DNA of 64,000 nt from Solanum dulcamara (GCF_947179165.1 NC_077242.1:26242097-26306096); one strand, 5' to 3'. Counted from the first letter of the stretch, positions 33,283-45,684 are shown. Numbers and translations are program-made. Notes: generated from the sequence alone by a model not told the origin.

Positions 33283-34568
33283 TTTAAGTATGTTTCTACA
33301 TAAATTGCATGATTTTAAATTGAATTATGAATGTCCATCCATGAAGCTATTTTCAATGATGAGTTACATGAAGTATGATTATGAAGTTCAATAATTTCAA
33401 AGTATTCTCATGATTTTTATTCAAATTGACTATGTATGCGAGTTTTACTCTAAATTCAAGTATGAATTATGATCATGGATTATGTTTATGTTCAAGATAT
33501 AAATTTTATGCAAGTTATGAAGAAAGGTGACTTAGGGCCCTATGTAGGTGACGTAGGAGCCTAATGACATGAATTATGCAAGCATGATATTGTGATGTTG
33601 AAAGGCGTATACCCACATTGCAAGTATGCTATTAAAATGACCTACTCTATGAATTACGAGGTTTATGATATATGCTAAGTATGACTACAATGTTATGTAT
33701 TCTGTAGAATTTGATTTAGCATCGAACGATGACTTGAGGTGGGGGATTGACCTATGGGGTCCATATATAAAGTCTCTTATCTCATCACTATGTGCCACCG
33801 TAGAATTGCCTTTATGTCGTAGCTAGTGGATCCACATATAGCATATGTACATGACTTGCCCAGTGGAGTAGAGTCTACCCTAGCAAGTAGATTCCCTTTT
33901 CTTATGTTTTATGGGGAGACATCGGAGTTCTATGTTATAGATTGCATGGTCTTATTATCGATTATGGTTATATCCCGCATATGTATATTCTCTCTATGAT
34001 CTTTATGATTTTACTATTTCTCTTAAAGGCTTTGATCATTATGCTTTTGTCATGACTTTACTTATTCTCTTGTATCATGTACATCAATTTATTATTGCAT
34101 CTGATGATTTATATTTCATGGAATTCCTACATACTTATTACATTCAAATGTATTAAGGCATATTGTTGCCCACATTGTCTCATAATATAAGGGTAGAGAT
34201 CATATTCCACCCACACGTGGCTAGTTGAGCTTCCATATCGTCAAAATTTTGGTGAGTCCTCATTTGTCGAGGACTAGTTATGAGTTGTTTCCTTTCTGAA
34301 GACTTTGTTATATTCGTATTGAGGTGAGCTAGGTACATCTATTATCCCCCACTCATCTTAAGTTGTAAAGACATTATTAGACATATATTTTTAGAGTCTA
34401 TGTAGTCAAGTTTACATCTCTTTTATGATTCATGATTTAGACTCTTTCTTATGTTATTTATGCTTTACTTACCTTATATATGCTTTATGATATATCAAGA
34501 GGCTTGGTTGGAGACCTTCGGGGTTTTAATCACCGTGTTACAACTAAGCCCTAGGTTGGGTCGTGACA
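33283..34568 (+). repeat. Element A 3' LTR, 5'-truncated
   Basis: Matches 11470-12764 of the 5' LTR and ends GGTCGTGACA. The stem-loop equivalent (34135-34156) is degraded, with one mismatch. Followed by CATAA, the right target duplication. Confidence 0.88.
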
Positions 34569-34573
34569 CATAA
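34569..34573. repeat. Target-site duplication CATAA, right of A
   Basis: Exact copy of 10454-10458. D LTR sequence continues on the other side. Confidence 0.9.
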
Positions 34574-35365
34574 TCATTAAAATTAGGGCTTTTGAATTGA
34601 AAGCCACTAAAATACTTTGAAAAGAACCTTGGGACTCCATAAGTGGAAGGGTCCATGGATGAATCGTCATATACCCTGATAGAATCAACTCAGAATTTGA
34701 AGAGGAACCCTGTTGAACTTGAAACCCTAGCTTGGAATTGTGTGAGGAACTTGAGAGAAATTTTGGTAGTCTTGCCTTAGGGAATTTAGAACAATGAATT
34801 AGAATAAGAGGGGAATTTGAAGGGTTGGGTAATTATAGGATTTAAACTTGGTCATAAAAGTGTTTAGGTTCATTGAAACAAACTTTAGAAAAGACCCTTA
34901 TACCCTTCATTAAATTTGGATTTTGGACCTACGAATGGGTCCTTAAGATTCATACACTATTCGATGAGTCGTAGAAATGACTAACTCATCCTGCGGGTGC
35001 TTAAAATCTCTCAAATCCTGAGCCTCTAAAGTTTCTCTATGACTCATCTTTACGACTCGTCATCCACTCTACAATTCATCCTGTTGAGTTATAGAAGAGG
35101 TCTATCAACATTTCCTGTACAGGAATTAGGCACTACAATAACAACTCTCTTTTAAGAGTCATCGACTCTTTCATGAGTCACCAAATGGCTCGTAGACCCA
35201 CACACTTCAGCTATTAAATTTTCCATCCTTACACTCACTTCCATGAATTATCTCTATGACTTGTATGAGTCCCTATAAGTCGTAAGCAAATTTGTAGAAT
35301 TATGGACAGTCCAAGTTTTTCCTTGAATTCTCTTTCATTCGAAGTTTCAACTTCTGGGTCTTATA
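34574..35365 (-). repeat. Element D 5' LTR, 5' portion
   Basis: Minus-strand LTR text homologous to 3700-4629 of E, including the module field of TACGACTC/GAGTCGTA-like motifs (about 34960-35290). Its first bases read TATAAGACCC on the minus strand, so the terminal TG has become TA. Right of it, plus-strand integrase of F resumes. Confidence 0.84.
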
Positions 35366-36598
35366 TATAGACTGAATGGCTAAGTTTGTGTATTATTTTT
35401 TCATTAAGACTTCATATTCCGTTGAGGATTATGCTAGATTTTACATTTGGGAGTTGGTGACATTCAATTGTTTATAATTTCTAATAGAGGTACTCAGTTT
35501 ACTTCTCTGCTTTGGAGATCATTTTCAAAGGGTCTTTGTACTCAAGTTAAGTTTAGTACAGCGTTTCACCCTCAAACATATGCTCAAAATGAGCGAACTG
35601 TTCAGACTTTAGAGGATATGTTGAGATCTTATATGATTGACTTCAAGGATATTTGGGATGGCCATTTGCTTTTCATTGAGTTTGCCTATAACAATAGTTA
35701 TCACTTGATTATTCAGATGGCTTTATTTGAGGATCTCTATGATAGGAGGTATAGATCTCTTATTGGTTAGTTTGAAGTTGGCAAGGTCACTTTTATATGG
35801 ACTGAATAGGTTCATGAAGATATGAAGAAAGTTAGACTCATTAGGGAGAGGTTGTAGACTACCAAAAGCCGATAGAAATCCTATACGGATGTGAGGAGAA
35901 AAGAGCTCGAATTTGAAGTTAATGATTGGGTTTACTTGAAAATCTCATTCATGAAGGGTGTAAAGTATTTTGGTAAAAAAGGAAGCTTATCCCCCATTAT
36001 AAAGGCCTATATCATATTTTGAGGCAGTTTGATTAGGTGACGTATAAGTTGGATTTGCCCTTAGAAATTCATCAGTGCATCTGGTGTTTTATGTTTCTTA
36101 GTTGAAAAAGTGTATTAGTAATCCTAGTTCTATTAATCCATTAGAGAGGGTTGATGTGAAACAAAGTTTCTCCTATGAAGAAGTTCTGATCGAGATTCTT
36201 GATCGTCAAGTGTAAAAGTTTAGAAATAAAGAAGTTTCTTCTGTTAAAGTTATTTGGAGGAATAAATTAGTTGAGGGTACTACTTGGGAAGCCGAAGCTG
36301 ATATGATGTCTCGTTATCATTATCTCTTTCCCTCTACTCTAGTTTTATCTTGAGGTATTAGTTCCTCTTGTTTACTCTGTCATATTCATGCATTTCAGTT
36401 ATTCTTATGTTTCTGTATGCATGCATGTTAATAAAATCAATTTTAAAAGTTATGATTTAGCTTAGGGTCTATTACTCCTTAGTTTTATGCATTTTTAATG
36501 TGTTTTCCTTTCATATTAGGTTGTTAGATCTCTTTCCCTATTCTATTCATGCAAGCTTGTGTCATATTCTAAGAAGAATATTCATAAGGGGGAGATAT
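35366..36598 (+). pseudogene. Element F integrase, chromodomain and purine tract
   Basis: The 3' part of a plus-strand chromovirus interrupted on its left by D. The text opens inside the integrase (RMAKFVYYFFIKTSY-like). The second catalytic Asp is Asn (S-N-R-G-T-Q-F, codon 35483-35485). The Glu is present in NERTVQTLEDML (35447-35770 open). The integrase tail and a broken chromodomain (YEEVLIEILDRQV-like, 36175-36300) follow. AAGGGGGAGATAT at 36586-36598 is the purine tract before the LTR. Confidence 0.82.
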
Positions 36599-38625
36599 TA
36601 TAATACTTCGAAAGTTGGAATGGTGATTTGGAAGAAAAAGTTGCAGAAAATTCTCTGGTGCAAGACCTCCAAAGCCAACCTATGGACTATACATGGTCCT
36701 ACGGCCAGTAGGAAGGCTGTCATAGGTAAGCCCAACAATTGGGAAAAAAATGTTGAAATAAGTCCATGTATGAGCCTACCTATTGACTGTATAAGGTCCT
36801 ACGATAAGTAGGTAAGGTCCTAAGTAGGGAAAACTAGTTAAGTCTTAGGAAGGGTGTATGAGTGTGATCAATGGATTGTATAAGGTTCTATAATCCGTAG
36901 ATCGTGTTCGTATGTAGGGTCCTAAAAGTTGGCAAAATATCAAGTCTTAGAACAATCTTTACGGACTAACAAGATGTTGTGTTTATGGACCTACGGCCCG
37001 TAGCTGAGGTTGTAGGGGGAGATTCAGAGAGTTGGGTTACATGGTTCAATAGGAAGAGTAGGGCCTATGGACCGCAAAGAGATCTACGGTCCGTAGGAAA
37101 GGTTTTTTGGTTTTTACTTGGGCTATTAACTTTCATAAGTTGACCTATGAACGACCTAAATGGTCTATAGGAGGACCTACAGTCCGCAGGTCTGTCTGTA
37201 GGGTCACTTTGGCAGATTATTTCTAGGTCTATTTTAGTCATTTTCCAATCATTCATTACCTAAGATATGTCATTTTGGACCTATTCCCAAGACCTTTAAC
37301 TATCCTTACCCTTCAAAATCTATCCATTCCATTCATGGAGTCCCAAAGAATCTCCAATTTCACTTTATGATTTCTTCCAAAAACCTAGGTTTTCGCTGAT
37401 TTTGCATTGGTTCAATCAATTATGGTTAGTTCATTATCAATTATCTTATTGTGCATGATTTAATCATAATTATATATTTTATTGAATTTCTCATTAATCC
37501 ATGCATTATTTATATTTTATGATTATGAATTATGTTTGAGAATTATGCATGCATCATGAATTGAAGAACTATGATTCTAAGAATACTTGTAGATAAAGCA
37601 TCAATTATGATTTTATAAAACCAATTTTGCATCAAATTGAAGTATTCTTAAAATGAAGGATTTTCATGATTTTTCTATGAACAAATTATCATAATCTAGA
37701 TGCTTTGGATAAGTGTGTTTATAAAATTATTATGAAATCATGATTTGGTAAAGGAGTTGTTCTTATGTTTCAAGTATGTTGATGAATTTGGTATTACTAG
37801 ATTTTTTCCATTTTCAAAGATTGCTATGATTATGACTATTCTTGTTGAGAGTACTACCTAGCACCAAGTTGGACTAGTGACAATTATCCATGTCCTAGAA
37901 CTATGTACCCCCATAGGACTTTCCTTTAATTGGCCCTAGATAATGGATTCACATATAGCTCATGTTTATGGTCCTTACTTGACAAGTAGGACAACCTCTT
38001 TTCGATGTGGGGAAGACACTGGACTTCTTTTATAGGTCGCATGATTTATGTTCGTGGTATCTCTCACTATGCTATGCTTTCATTATGATTTTTCTTATGG
38101 ATATTAAATTGATCATGTTTTATGTTTCTAACGATGTTTTAAAGGATTATGTCTTATTTAGCTTGCTCATTTCATTATCATGTTTTATGTCATGCATTAT
38201 ACATTCTCCATACTCAGTATATTTCATAGTACTGACCACATACTTTTTTGTCTATATTGATTTATAATATAGGTCATGACACTCCTACTCACACCTGTGA
38301 TAAGTACGGTATTCTTATCAGCTTTCTATTGAGTGGTAAGTCCTTATACTTCGAGAATATGTTTCATATGATTTTCATTCAGACTTTACTTTCAATATCA
38401 GATTTTTGAGTTAGCCAGGGACATATCCTAGCATCTCATCTATGATAGTAGAGCCTTATGTTAGACTTAGTTTCAGCTAATTCATCTTTTCTTCAAATAT
38501 TTCTATATTATGATAAGATTGTTGTTAGAATTATTTTAATATATGCTTATGCTAAGAGGCATTTTTAGGATCTCTCCGGATCCTATTCACCATATTACGT
38601 CTAGGGTATAGCTCAGGTCATGAAA
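36599..38625 (+). repeat. LTR shared by F and G (2027 bp)
   Basis: Starts TATAATACTTCG (TG changed to TA) right after the F purine tract and ends TCATGAAA right before a primer site and G gag. It is thus at once the 3' LTR of F and the 5' LTR of G. The first 600 bases hold modules of the form CCTACGG/CCGTAGG, for example CTACGGTCCGTAG at 37084-37096, self-complementary except for the centre base. A stem-loop is at 38214-38235. Confidence 0.85.
38214..38235 (+). promoter_or_regulatory. LTR stem-loop, element F/G copy
   Basis: TCAGTAT and GTACTGA pair with a T-G wobble next to the 8-base loop and C-G at the second pair. Confidence 0.5.
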
Positions 38626-38641
38626 AACTTAGAATTAGAAC
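38626..38641 (+). other. Element G primer-binding site, decayed
   Basis: AACTTAGAATTAGAAC follows the LTR. It resembles the tRNA-iMet-type site with four changed bases. Confidence 0.7.
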
Positions 38642-38838
38642 ATTAGGTTCAAGTGTCCTAAGGTGTCCAACAAGTAGCACTGAGTAGAGTCTTGTTCATT
38701 TGTGTGAAGCGTGCCACAACTATGGATAAGATGCTATAAGACATTTGAAAAACTTTACGTCTTTCATCACCCTTAAGTCATATAATATAGTTGAACTCTA
38801 TAAGGTTTCCTTCGTACTAATGTTTGATGTGTTTCAGA

Positions 38839-39990
38839 ATTGTCCCTCCAAGTAGAGCTCCATTAAGAAGGAACGTGAATCAAGATGAGGAGCAATACGC
38901 ACCTCAAGCTCCGGTTGATCCTTTGGCCGAGAAAGTCACTCATGACAAGTTTAGGTCTACTTTTCAAGTGCTTTTCCAACCATGATGACAAAATACAATA
39001 AAGACATGGTAGCTCACATGAACCTAAATGTGGGTACTGTGGCAACAATGGTTCAAGACTTCACTCTGATGAATCCTCCAAAATTCCATGGTTTGAATAT
39101 GGACAAGGATCCACAAGAGTTTATTGGGAGAATCTAAAAGATCATGGATATCATGGGTGTGACTCTGGTGGAAAAGGCGAAATTGGTTTCTTATCAATTG
39201 AAGAAAGTTGCTTCAGTTTAGTTCAACCAATGGAAGGAAGAGAGGGTTATTGATGTAGGTCCCTTAGTTATGGACAAGTTTAAAGGTGCTTTTTTGTACT
39301 GTTTCTTTCCCTTTGAGATGAGGGAGGCTAATATGTAAGACTTCATAATTTTTGAAACAAGGAAACATGAGCGTAAGGATTTATACTTTGAAGTTAAATC
39401 AATTGTCCAAATATGCTCCGGCAATAGTACCCGACTCTAGAACTCATATGAGTAAGTTTGTTTCTAGTATTCTGGATATAGTGTTTAAAGAGGGTAGAAC
39501 TATAATATTGATCAAGGTGATGGATATGTCAAGGTTGATGACTTATGTTGAACAAATTGAAGAAGAGAAGCTTAAAGAGAGGGATAGGAGACAAAGAGAG
39601 CAAGACAGATAGTTATGACTTTTCACATTCAAGGTTCGAAAATGGTGGTCATTCTCAGTGTCGACATAAATACTCTAGACCCACGTCATCTAGTTCTTTG
39701 TCTCATAAGTTCAACAAGAATAGAGTGTCCAACTTTAAGCTTTAAAGGAATGCTCCGAGTGGTCAGACTATTCCCGCAAGTAGGTTGTGTGGGAATAACT
39801 ATCTAGGCGATTGCTTAGAGGGTTATGATGCATGTATCGATTGTGGTAACACGGTCCATAAGGTGAGATATTTCCCTTTGCTTGCTAGAAAGGGTGGATA
39901 CGGTCGATATTAGATTCAAACTAATTCTGCTGGTCGGATGGCTCAGCAGGGTACTTCATCCAATTCTAATAGAGGTCAGTAGTTTTATGC
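38839..39990 (+). pseudogene. Element G gag, broken; start codon lost
   Basis: The family start is ATT here (38839-38841), followed by VPPSRAPLRRNVNQDEE. Stops come after 55 codons. The capsid (NPPKFHGLNMDKDPQEFIG-like near 39080-39130) continues, and 39352-39612 is open (MKQGNMSVRIYTLKLNQLSK). The second knuckle near 39833-39870 reads C-I-D-C-G-N-T-V-H-K-V-R-Y-F with the last Cys lost. Frame changes are frequent, and G is among the most decayed copies. Confidence 0.8.
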
Positions 39991-40500
39991 TCTTTATATT
40001 CGACAAAATTAGGAGGATTACCTTGATGTGGTCACTGGTATGTTACGAGTCTTTTAGTTTGATGTTTATGCTTTGTTAGATCATGAAGTGAATCTTTCTT
40101 TTGTGACTCCTTATCCTTCTTCTAATATTTGATATAAGTCTTGAAATCTTGTTAGAACTTTTCTCGGTCTCTAATTTTGTCGATGATTCAGTCATAGCTA
40201 AACAAGTTTTAATAAATTGATTAATCTCAATTTTTTCAGAAAATCACCTCTACTAATCTTGTAAATTTAGTTTTGACTGACTTTGATATTATTCTTGGTA
40301 TAGATTGGCTTCATGCTTATTATGCCACTATTGATTGTAGAACATGAGTGGTTAAGTTTGAGTTTCCAAATGAACTAGTCATAGAATAGCAGGGTAGCAA
40401 TTCAGAATTTAAGGGTCATCTTATCTCATGCCTTAAAGTTTAAGAGATGATTTCTAAAGGTTACATCTATCATCTAGTATGGTTTAGGGGTGTGAATTTC
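39991..40500 (+). pseudogene. Element G protease, broken
   Basis: Remnant in several frames. DVVTGMLRVF, stop, FDVYALLDHEVNLSFVTPYP near 40028-40110, where the triplet after the Asp is H-E rather than S/P-G. The LTDFDIILGIDWLHAYYATI block is near 40270-40335. Two stops follow. The position between gag and RT confirms it. Confidence 0.72.
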
Positions 40501-41230
40501 AAAACCCCTACTCTTTAGTCAGTTCTTGTTGTGAATGAGTTTCTGAAAGTATTTCCTAATAATCTTTCTAGTATTCCTCCCAAAAGAAAAATCGACTTTG
40601 GAATTGACCTTCTCCCAGATACCCCTAGCCTATCTCTATTTCTAATTAACACATGGATATGACAGAACTTAAGGAATTGAAAGAAAAGTTAAAAGAACTT
40701 ATGAAAAAGGGTTTCATCAGACCACGTACCACTATATAGGGTGCTCTAGTTCTCTTTATTCGGAAGAAAGATGGTTTTCTCCACATGTTCATTGATTATA
40801 TACAGTTGAACAAGGTCACAACAAATAATAAGTATCCCATCCCAAGGATTGATAACTTGATGGATCAACTTCAAGGTGCTAGCTACTTTTCAAAGATTGA
40901 TCTTCGATCAGGTTACCATCATCTTAGAGTGAGTGAATGTGACATTCCGAAGATGGCTTTTAGAAATCGATATGGTCACTATGAATTTTTAGTTATATCT
41001 TTTGGACTAATGAATTCTCCTGCAGATTTTATGGATTTGATGAACATGGTGTTCAAGAAATATTTTGATATGTTTGTCATTATGTTTATCCATGATATTT
41101 TGTTCTATTCTCAGAGTGAGGATGAGCATGCTGATGATTTGAGGATTTTCTTATAAGTTGTCAAGGAACGTTAGTTATTTGCAAAGTTTAGAAAATTTAA
41201 GTTTTGATTGAGGCTGGCTGCATTCTTTGG
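40501..41230 (+). pseudogene. Element G reverse transcriptase, catalytic Asp lost
   Basis: The RT start near 40560-40720 is broken by stops. 40785-41156 is open for 123 residues: [49 protein letters not shown]. The active site reads [11 protein letters not shown], so the first Asp is His (codon 41091-41093) and polymerase activity is not expected. The thumb is broken after 41157. Confidence 0.82.
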
Positions 41231-41698
41231 AAATATTATTTTTAGTGAGAGTTTACAGTTGATCCTAAGAAGACTGAGGTGGTTAATAATTGGCCTAGAC
41301 CTCTTACTCCATTAGATATTTGGAGTTTCTTAGGTTTAGTCGATTACTATAGGTGTGAAAGATTTTCCTTTATTGCTTCGCCTTTGACTACTTTGACTCA
41401 GAAGAAGGTGAAATTCCAATGGTCCAAAGCATGTGAGAAGAGTTGAAAGATCAACTTACTTCAACCCCAATTTTGACTTTACTAGAAGGGTCTGATGGTT
41501 TTGTTGTGTATTGCGATTCCTCGAGGATTGGTCTTGGTTGTGTTTTGATGAAAACTGGTAAAGTGATATCCTATGCTTCTAGATAACTTAAGGTTCATGA
41601 AAAGAATTACTCAACTCATAATTTAGAATTAGTGGCGGTGGTGTTTGCTTGGAAGTATGGAGACACTATCTCTATAGTGTTCATGTGGATGTGTTCTT
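41231..41698 (+). pseudogene. Element G RNase H, broken and cut by H
   Basis: RNase H remnant. VVYCDSSRIGLGCVLMKTGK near 41500-41560 carries the first Asp. HNLELVAVVFA near 41615-41650 carries the Glu. The text ends at 41698, where the LTR of H starts, just before the expected T-D-H-K-S motif. The remainder would be beyond H, outside the window. Confidence 0.8.
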
Positions 41699-42776
41699 TG
41701 TAGACACGTCATTTTTGACCGAACCCAAAATTTTATACTATTTTAGTGCTTAAATATTTATTTTACATCTAATTTAAATATTTCAATTTTATGTTATTCT
41801 TAGTAAGTTTATTTTAAAAGATTTGAAAACTACAAAAATAGAGTCATATTTTAGAGTAAGTTTTGTTTTCCAATTTACTTCAAAAGAAATGAAAATTTAC
41901 AAAAAAAAGTATATATGTTTACTTTTAAGTTAGAGTTTTGTAAATAAAGTAGTGTTTCTTAAGTATATTTTTAGATTAGATATTTAAATTTTGTTTTATT
42001 TTATTCAGTTCAAAATAGTTTCCTAATATTTCTATCTTTATATTTTATTTTTATTTTTTCTTTCAAAATAAAACTAGATAAAAAATAATTAATCTTAATT
42101 CCTTCCCACTAATCCTCACCTCAACTCATTACCCCTATATGCACTACACAATCATCCACTCTCACCTTCACATACTCTCCCACTCCTACACCTATATACT
42201 ACAAACACACCCACAAAAAAAGAGGAGGATTCAGAATCTGCAGAGAAAAAAAGGCAGCACAGCACACCCAAAAAAGAGAGGAAAGAAAAAAAAAGAGCAT
42301 TTTTGTGAAGATTTGTGGGTTGAAGTTTTTATTTTGGTTCCCATTTTGAGTTTTCGGTGACAATGCTCTTGCTACTATTTTTACTTTGTTTGTCAAATAG
42401 GTTCTTACCTAGTTCTTTTTATTCATATTAATATTATTATTGTGAATCAAAATATGAACAATGTTATTAAAATGGTAGCATGAATTAGTCAATAGGTATT
42501 GTTGTTTAATTAAGAAAATGCTTACCTTGAGTTGTATGAATAGTTTGGTCGAGCACTTATATATTGTGCATCTAATTCGAGTTTGAATGATATTTTTCAT
42601 CCATAAAGTTTGGTCTATGTCAAAATATTTTGATGATAATTCTTTATTTTGTTTTTTTCTTTTTTAGTGTGGATATTCTTTAAATGTGTGTTTGGGTGTT
42701 TAAAAATGATGTATCTGTTGACACTTGTTATCTTTCATTATTAGCTTGAGTATATTAACTAGTAAAAGTAGTTTAT
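41699..42776 (+). repeat. Element H 5' LTR, left portion (Ogre/Tat type)
   Basis: Starts TGTAGACACGTCATTTTTGA and is AT-rich. It contains a CT/CA-rich stretch followed by an AAAAAGAGAGG-rich stretch (42100-42300), perhaps its transcribed leader. Cut by I at 42777, and 42772-42776 (TTTAT) is the duplicated target. It differs from all other LTRs here. Small frames 42139-42600 are not convincing genes. Confidence 0.78.
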
Positions 42777-43226
42777 TGTTACACCCCGCACTTTTGAACC
42801 TTGAAACGTGTTCCTAACCTTCTTGAAAGTGGTCATGTGACCCCTACTCCCCACACACATCAAATACCTCTAAGGAAGGAAGTATGTGGTGCTCCATAGT
42901 AGGGAAGATTTGAAATATGGTTATAAGAATTTGGAAGGAGTTGGAGGCCAAGAAATGAGTCGTAGGACTCGGTTTACTTACGGAAGCTACCAACTCAGAA
43001 GTCTTACAACGTTAAGCTACTTGAATGCAAGTCGAGCTTACGTAGCAAGAAGTACACGGGTTCTTAAAATAAGACGAGATTACGAACCTACGAGAAAGAG
43101 GAGAGAATGACACATGGCAGCAAGAGGAAGCACCACGTGGCATCATAGGGAGGTGAAACGTGGAAGCAGGTGGACCCCACTACCACATGGCAGCCCCTAA
43201 TTGATTGCATGGATACGTGGCCCAAT

Positions 43227-43301
43227 AGGGGCTCGACACGTGTCACCCTTTAGGGGCTCGACACATGTCACCCTTTAGGGGATGACACATGTAACCTCCT
43301 A
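43227..43301 (+). repeat. Three 25-bp tandem units around GACACGTGTC
   Basis: Units start at 43227, 43252 and 43277, each beginning AGGGG. The first contains GACACGTGTC (43235-43244), a perfect palindrome with a G-box core. The second and third carry CACATGTCAC and CACATGTAAC. The 3' LTR (near 59578-59612) has a single comparable unit. Possibly transcription-factor sites in U3. Confidence 0.75.
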
Positions 43302-45663
43302 AGGATGTGTATACATGCACCTTATAATGACATAGAGTCATTCTTTTGTTCATTCTTAGCCAAAAATGTGAAGAACTTGGAGAATAAGGGAGCATAGCTA
43401 TGGATTGCTCCCTTCCAAGGTGAGTTCCAATTTTTCTCCGTGAATTAATTATCTAAGGTGTTCCTAGATCACGTGGTGATGTACATACGTATCCTATGAT
43501 AACTACGGAGTCATTTATTCATCCCTATGCTTGAAAAGATAAGATAAAGTGGAGAGAAACAAACTAAGCTAGAGAAGGAGAGAGCTACGGGTTGGAAGAA
43601 GGAAAAGGTAAGTCCCGACTTTCGTTCCATTAATTAATTATTTAAGGTATCCCTAGTTTACATAACAGTTTTTAATAGCATAAAATTACAATTTGGGGTA
43701 GCGAATAAGTGACACAAATAGTCCGCTCCATTTCAGCACTTTAAAGAGATTTTCGAGGCGAGTTTGGCAAGCTTTGGCCAATTTCGGGTAAGGTAAGGGT
43801 TTTCCTTTCAATTTGGAGTTTATGAATTGTTTTTGGGTGTATTAAATGTCTTGTATGTTTCTGGAAATATGAAAACTTCATAGGGAGGCTTGATGTTAGA
43901 AACAATCTAAATTGAAGTCGTTATAGTTAAATTGAAATCGCGTAGGGTGTTGTGCTGTGGTGCTGCGGCTGTAGGTGGTGTGGTGGTGTGCTGCAGGGAC
44001 TAAAAGTATTCTAAAGGAGTGTGGGAGCTTCTGGTTTCAGACACATGACCCTCTGTTTCGTATGGTTAAAGGTTTTACAAAATAGAGACTAAAAACCCTA
44101 TTTTGGTATCGTAATTTTCAGCAAGTTGTTTGGAGTTTGTGTGGTGTATTGTCGCCATGTTTTGTGTTTATATGAGATGCAGGTAATTTTTGTTGGTTTT
44201 CTGTAGTACTTAAGGATGTAATTGGAAATTCGGATAGGGCATGTTATAGGGGAAGTGCTGCTCGATTTTCGGTAATGCCTTAACTAACCAAAGAGCTAGT
44301 TGAGAAGACGAGCGAGAAAATGAGTTCTTTGAATACTTGGGTGCAACTTAAGAAGCTAAAAATTCAAGGGTTTTTGATATTTTTATTGCTTCCATGTTGA
44401 ATAGGTTCAAAGGACGATGAGGCAAACGTGATAAAGAGTAACTCGTAAGAGGTATGTGAATCTTTCTCTTGGAATGTTTTTGGCATAGGTATGTAAAGCT
44501 ATCTTTATTTCCTTTTGGCATGTATTATACTTAAGTCAATTGTATGTAAAATGTGGGGATAATTCCATTCCCAGAACTCCAAATACGCCTCATAATCCCT
44601 ATCCACTGCCTGGTATTGGAACCCCTGCAAAAATTGCATATTGCCTGTCAAGGCTTCTACGTGTTAAAAAGTAGTGTGTAGAAAGCTATCTCTCCTTTAT
44701 ATTGGTATGTACTTGGCATGAAAATGAGGTTATGATGCCATGGTTGTTCACCGAGCCCAATATAGGGTGGGGTATGAAATATGTACATAATGACCACTTC
44801 AAGGAAAGCACGGACTATATAGAGCTTATTCTCTTTCTTCTTTAGGCATGTCTTAGTTGTAGGTTAAATATGATATGAGCTTTGGGGTAATTCCATTCTT
44901 AAGAATCTCCTATTTATTGTTGAATATCGAACTTCTATTTACTGGTGAATATCGAACTTCTATAGTAGTTGAACTATTTCCCTAGAAACTTCTATATGTT
45001 AAATAGGTAACAAATGTACAGGCTCCAATTCTTAAAGACTATACGTTAACAAGTGTTTCTGGTTCCATAAGCGATTTCTCTTTGCTTTAATACATGTCTA
45101 GGGTCCCCGAGATTACAATTGACATAGCCCATAATGCAATTTAGAGGACACTCGAGATGACTACACTACTACTCAAGTTCTCAGACGATAGCTTAATTTT
45201 CTTATACGGTCGAGTCTCTGATAATGTTTTAAATTGCATATGGTTACTCACTACTCTACTCGTGCATATTGTAACCCTTCTATCAACGAGTCCCAAGCTA
45301 GGGTATGTAAACGTACGCAATTCACTGCATTATCCACCGAGTCCCTCACTAAAGGCCCAGGTACACTATACGAGGACATGATAATACAATGACATACAAA
45401 ACTCATTGAGTCCCTCACTAGAGGGCCGAGTACATATGTATATATATGATAATGCATAGTAATAAGGTGGTGATGGCGTTGGGACTATGATGGTCCTATG
45501 ATATAATTCACCGGATCACTGATAGGGTTGGCTATATTGTATAATTTGAGCATGCATGCTTTTATGATTCACAGGGTACAGGTACAGGTTTTTGATTTGA
45601 TATTTTTTTCCCTGCTTCTCTATTTCAGATATTCTTCCAGTTGTATTTATTATGTTTACATAC

Positions 45664-45684
45664 TCAGTACATATGTCGTACTGA
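45664..45684 (+). promoter_or_regulatory. LTR stem-loop, element I 5' copy
   Basis: TCAGTAC and GTACTGA form a 7-bp stem with the 7-base loop ATATGTC. Confidence 0.58.

Larger units (their letters stand above)
10459..34568 (+). mobile_element. Element A: chromovirus hosting B and C
   Basis: Plus-strand gypsy element: 5' LTR 10459-12764, primer site, gag 12984-13629. B is inserted in gag, which resumes at 31679, followed by protease and part of RT to 33281. A deletion then removes the rest of pol and about the first 1 kb of the 3' LTR, whose remainder is 33283-34568. It is flanked by perfect CATAA duplications. Removing B and C leaves about 6 kb. Confidence 0.9.

Noticed and set aside
38626..41698. 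G as a functional gene-bearing element
   Set aside because: Lost start codon, D-to-H change in the RT active site, lost knuckle Cys and many stops.
42886..43110. Conserved small frame in both I LTRs (also near 59192-59383) as a gene
   Set aside because: Conservation follows from LTR duplication. The two copies differ in length and ending, and no known domain is visible.
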